The notes under the pieces were generated by a model, which did not search any database, had not been told where the DNA came from, and saw nothing but the letters and a program-made list of their open reading frames with translations. The position numbers and the translations under genes were made by a program. Positions 61,409 through 64,000 of a stretch of 64,000 nt of DNA are shown one piece after another (position 1 is the first letter of the stretch; every line of letters starts with the position of its first letter). Source of the stretch: Chryseobacterium sp. W4I1 (GTDB lineage Bacteria; Bacteroidota; Bacteroidia; Flavobacteriales; Weeksellaceae). The stretch spans positions 744,001 through 808,000 of the forward strand of contig NZ_JAUSXQ010000001.1 in assembly GCF_030816115.1 (NCBI RefSeq). Direction: 5' to 3'.

Positions 61409-62362
61409 TTAAAATCCACAGCCTCCAACATTTGGAGCCGGTGATGGAGAACATCCTGAAAGTGATGAGAATGTAGTCAATACACAGTTGGTATTGATTA
61501 AATTGTCATCATACAGATAAGAGGCACTAGGGCTTCTGTAGTATACACTTCCTGATGTGTTGGCATAAGTAGATACTGATGCAGATCCGCAGGTGGTATT
61601 GATACATGCATTTCTCCAGGCTGTATCCGTTACAGGTCCGCTGGAGAACAGGGAAGGATCAATAATTCTTTTTTCGGTAACACCGGATGCATTTTTATAG
61701 CTTACCAGAATGGCAACGTGATAACTCCATGACACGCAGCATGTTCCTGTAGATGCTCTTAGATTTCCATACACAAACTGCTTTTCACAGTCGTAGCCGT
61801 TGTTATTCAGGATTTGTCTCATTTTATGAGCTCTTGCATAGCATCCATCTACAGGATATCTGAATGTAATGCATGGAGAAGACGCAGTAGATGTTCCGCA
61901 TGCCTGATTTTTGATCAGGGCAAACATACTGTTCAGCGTAGCTACGTTAGGAAGAACACTTGTTAACTTGTTGGTTTCACTTTTAGCTTCTTTTGTAAAA
62001 GCAGATTTAAAATAACGGATATCCTCTGCGCTTCCTTTTTCTACTTTTGCAATTTCGTGGGTGTTAGGCTTGATGAAAACCTGGATCGGCGTTTCATTTT
62101 TTACTGCTTCTCTGATCAGGCTGATGTATTCTTCATTTTCTTTTGTAGGCGAGATGGTATAGAACTGTGCAGTAACAATGAAAGAAACTTTCAGAGTTCC
62201 GTTTTCATCTTCTATCCCTACCGGTACTGTTTTTCCCAAGTCCGTAAGATTTTTGCTGATGGTTTCAGTCTGACTCATTTGCTGCTCTGCGTTAGAGTCG
62301 TTACAGGCATTGAATGACAGAGCTGCCACAAATACCATCATTGATAACATTAATTTTTTCAT
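61409..62362 (-). CDS. Protein-glutaminase precursor
   Basis: A 317-residue secreted enzyme that deamidates glutamine side chains in proteins (EC 3.5.1.44). It is close to the Chryseobacterium proteolyticum enzyme: the signal ends near LSFNAC, the propeptide is about 21-132, and the mature part would begin at L133 and be 185 residues long, as in the known enzyme. The nucleophile is the 42nd mature residue, in PVDGCYARAHK (C174 of the precursor); the His is in WSYHVAIL and the Asp in RIIDPSL. Eight or more cysteines suggest disulfides. The ATG at 62362 is preferred to 62371. Confidence 0.93.
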   Translation of the reverse strand: MKKLMLSMMVFVAALSFNACNDSNAEQQMSQTETISKNLTDLGKTVPVGIEDENGTLKVSFIVTAQFYTISPTKENEEYISLIREAVKNETPIQVFIKPNTHEIAKVEKGSAEDIRYFKSAFTKEAKSETNKLTSVLPNVATLNSMFALIKNQACGTSTASSPCITFRYPVDGCYARAHKMRQILNNNGYDCEKQFVYGNLRASTGTCCVSWSYHVAILVSYKNASGVTEKRIIDPSLFSSGPVTDTAWRNACINTTCGSASVSTYANTSGSVYYRSPSASYLYDDNLINTNCVLTTFSSLSGCSPSPAPNVGGCGF

Positions 62363-62594
62363 AATTCTCATAGTTTGGTGGTTTGTAATAATATTAAGTT
62401 TTGGTGTGTCGTTTTTTGAAAATACAATAAAAATAGTTCACTTTATTGTGATATTAAAAGTAAATAAAAATACAATACCGACAAACTATTTTTTAATAAA
62501 AATTCAATTGTCTTGAAAAATATGGATGGAAATTGCTTTTTTAAATAACTGAAAGCCGTTTTTATTACGAATGAATTAATACTATAGAATATAT

Positions 62595-62624
62595 AAAAAA
62601 TCCCGCTCAGGATAATGGCGGGAT
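62595..62624 (-). terminator. Terminator of the serine hydrolase gene
   Basis: A 7-bp stem ATCCCGC/GCGGGAT with an 11-nt loop and, on the minus strand, a T-run. Confidence 0.75.
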
Positions 62625-62642
62625 AGGTTTATTTTCAAAGAA

Positions 62643-63692
62643 TTAGGGCTTGTTTTTCATCAGGCTGCTTTGCAAGACAATATCTTTGATGAGTGCTTCC
62701 TGATAATAATATAAATTACTGTCTTCGCCCATCTGGTTTTCCAGGACAATAATACTTACATCCGAACCGGGAACATATGCATTCAGAGATGCGAAACCAT
62801 CCCCCAGACCTGTGTGTCCTAAATATGGAATGTTATTATATTTCACAATACGTATATTATAACCGTAACCTGATTCCTTTTTTCCAAATACATCATGCTG
62901 CGACAAAGCCGATGAGGTAGTCATGAACTTATAACTTTTAGAACTCAGAATTTTCCCTTTATGAAGGAGTGAATTCCAAAGTGCCATATCTTCTGCTGTA
63001 CTAATCACGCCATCAGCAGGCATATTTTCATCAGTGATAAATGAATTTTCAACAGGAGTAAAATTATTGTCCTTATTCATATGTCCCGAGACAAGATTTC
63101 TGCGGTTATCTTTAGAATAGCAGAAGGTATTTTTCAGATGAAGTTCTTTGAACAGGTCGGTAGCCTGCCGGATATATGATATACCGGAAGTTTTTTCAAT
63201 GATCTTTCCTAAAAGGATATTCGACAGATTTCCATACTTAAATTCTGTACCCGGTTTAAACAGTAAAGGTTTCTCAATATCAATAATGCCATGGGTATGA
63301 TTCAGGAGCTGATGTACAGTAACCGAATCTGCCCAGGGCTGTGTAAGGGAAGGAAGGTACTTTTTGATGGGCGCCTGCAGATCCAGTTTTCCTTGTTCAA
63401 ATTGCTTTAATACCAATACGGAAGTAATCTGTTTGGTATTGGACATAATTTCAAACTGATCGTTCATTTTCAAAGGAACTTTCGTTCGGCTGTCTTGGAA
63501 ACCATAAGCTTTCGAGTACTTCATTTTTCCGTTTTGGGTGATCAGGACCACACCGTTGAAATGTCTGGGAGAGGTAGGAGACTGTATTAAGCTGTCAATG
63601 CGTCTGGCATAATCATTTTTGCTTTGGCCATAAAATACGGATGCTGAAAAAAGGAATGCTGTAACGCAGAAGATTCTGATAACTGGTTTCAT
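62643..63692 (-). CDS. Secreted serine hydrolase, beta-lactamase/class C PBP fold
   Basis: A 349-residue protein with a signal peptide (1-23, ending VFYGQ). The catalytic S84-N-T-K87 motif (in EIMSNTKQITS), Y153-G-N155 (in FKYGNLSN) and the third motif HTGLGDG (about 296-302) identify the penicillin-binding/beta-lactamase family S12. It may be a D-aminopeptidase, esterase or carboxypeptidase; HTG instead of KTG points away from a simple transpeptidase. It is monocistronic. Confidence 0.87.
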   Translation of the reverse strand: MKPVIRIFCVTAFLFSASVFYGQSKNDYARRIDSLIQSPTSPRHFNGVVLITQNGKMKYSKAYGFQDSRTKVPLKMNDQFEIMSNTKQITSVLVLKQFEQGKLDLQAPIKKYLPSLTQPWADSVTVHQLLNHTHGIIDIEKPLLFKPGTEFKYGNLSNILLGKIIEKTSGISYIRQATDLFKELHLKNTFCYSKDNRRNLVSGHMNKDNNFTPVENSFITDENMPADGVISTAEDMALWNSLLHKGKILSSKSYKFMTTSSALSQHDVFGKKESGYGYNIRIVKYNNIPYLGHTGLGDGFASLNAYVPGSDVSIIVLENQMGEDSNLYYYQEALIKDIVLQSSLMKNKP

Positions 63693-63821
63693 TGGCTTAA
63701 AAGTTTAGAGTTGGTGTGATATTATAAGAGACCAAAATTAAGTTTTAAAATAATACAGGATCAAAAAACTTTGAAATAAAAAACTGCAGAATTTAGAATC
63801 GTGATTCATTTGTAAATAAAG

Positions 63822-63851
63822 AAACCGACTGTAAAGCTACGGTCGGTTTTT
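63822..63851. terminator. Terminator of the gene entering from the right edge
   Basis: A stem AAACCGAC-TGTA/TAC-GGTCGGTTT with T- and A-rich flanks on both sides. Confidence 0.8.
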
Positions 63852-63869
63852 ATTTCTTTAAGATTTTTA

Positions 63870-64000
63870 TTATTTAGTAACAAGCTCAGCTCCGAAAACA
63901 TCTGCAAAATGCTTTCTGATGCTGGCTTTCAGATGTTCTACTTCCTCGGTTGTCAATTCTCTTTCAAGTTCTCTTTTTACAGAAGTTACCTGCTTATCTT
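63870..64000 (-). CDS. 3' end of an unidentified gene (partial)
   Basis: The last 42 codons before a TAA at 63872-63870 are seen; the gene continues beyond the window. The visible C-terminus is helical and charged (VKRELERELTTEEVEHLKAS and then HFADVFGAELVTK). No family can be named from this fragment. Confidence 0.7.
   Translation of the reverse strand, partial: DKQVTSVKRELERELTTEEVEHLKASIRKHFADVFGAELVTK

Noticed and set aside
1..64000. CRISPR arrays, prophage, plasmid origin, rRNA or tRNA genes
   Set aside because: No regularly spaced repeats, phage genes, iterons or RNA gene signatures were found on reading.

Overview
The window is chromosomal DNA of a Chryseobacterium-like flavobacterium (Bacteroidota, Weeksellaceae). 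The reasons are low G+C content, promoters of the flavobacterial type (a -7 box TAnnTTTG, in one case with TTG 19 nt upstream), gldF/gldG, several proteins with the type IX secretion C-terminal domain (YPNP motif), a Tat-exported glycosylasparaginase and a protein-glutaminase very close to the enzyme known from Chryseobacterium. There are no tRNA, rRNA or CRISPR loci and no prophage. One IS3-family element is present.

Layout. 0-10.8 kb: a MORN-like secreted protein, the two subunits of a 3-oxoacid CoA-transferase separated by an opposing ABC exporter, an IS3-type insertion sequence, a pair of 215-bp direct repeats, a DUF4197 protein and a GH20 hexosaminidase. 10.8-15 kb: a sulfur (sulfide/persulfide/thiosulfate) module made of a Crp/Fnr regulator, TauE, MBL-rhodanese and two YeeE/YedE half-transporters. 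Two promoters in it carry an identical 24-bp operator at the same distance from the -7 box. 15-30 kb: glycosylasparaginase, CutC, a repeat cluster, a GxxExxY protein, beta-mannosidase, an AEC transporter, PriA, PBP4 and two tandem M1 peptidases exported by T9SS. 30-36 kb: a JmjC-like cupin protein, Kbl, HemJ, GldF and GldG. 36-44.5 kb: two SDR/regulator pairs (Crp/Fnr and AraC), small uncharacterised genes including a hidden mini-operon with an in-frame TGA, an Rrf2 regulator and a second TauE.

44.6-55.8 kb is an iron-controlled heme-acquisition island: a T9SS-exported HmuY-like protein, another T9SS protein, a TonB receptor, an HmuY lipoprotein, an HmuTUV ABC importer, a methyltransferase, a HemS-type heme utilisation protein and a frameshifted ChaN gene. 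Both intergenic control regions carry paired 13-bp palindromes exactly 31 bp apart. 55.9-64 kb: a secreted peptide-deformylase homologue whose metal Cys is Asp, a NERD protein flanked by a second broken copy of the deformylase 3' end, an OhrR/Ohr/nitroreductase operon with a 20-bp perfect palindrome over its promoter, an SDR, protein-glutaminase followed by a small lipoprotein that resembles the glutaminase propeptide, a serine hydrolase and the 3' end of an unidentified gene.

The most interesting observations are the glutaminase/propeptide-like pair, the operator families that place genes of this window in Crp/Fnr, Rrf2-type and iron regulons, the mini-operon with an internal TGA, and the two T9SS proteins that share control with the heme genes. 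All homology statements are from reading sequences by eye; no database search was run.
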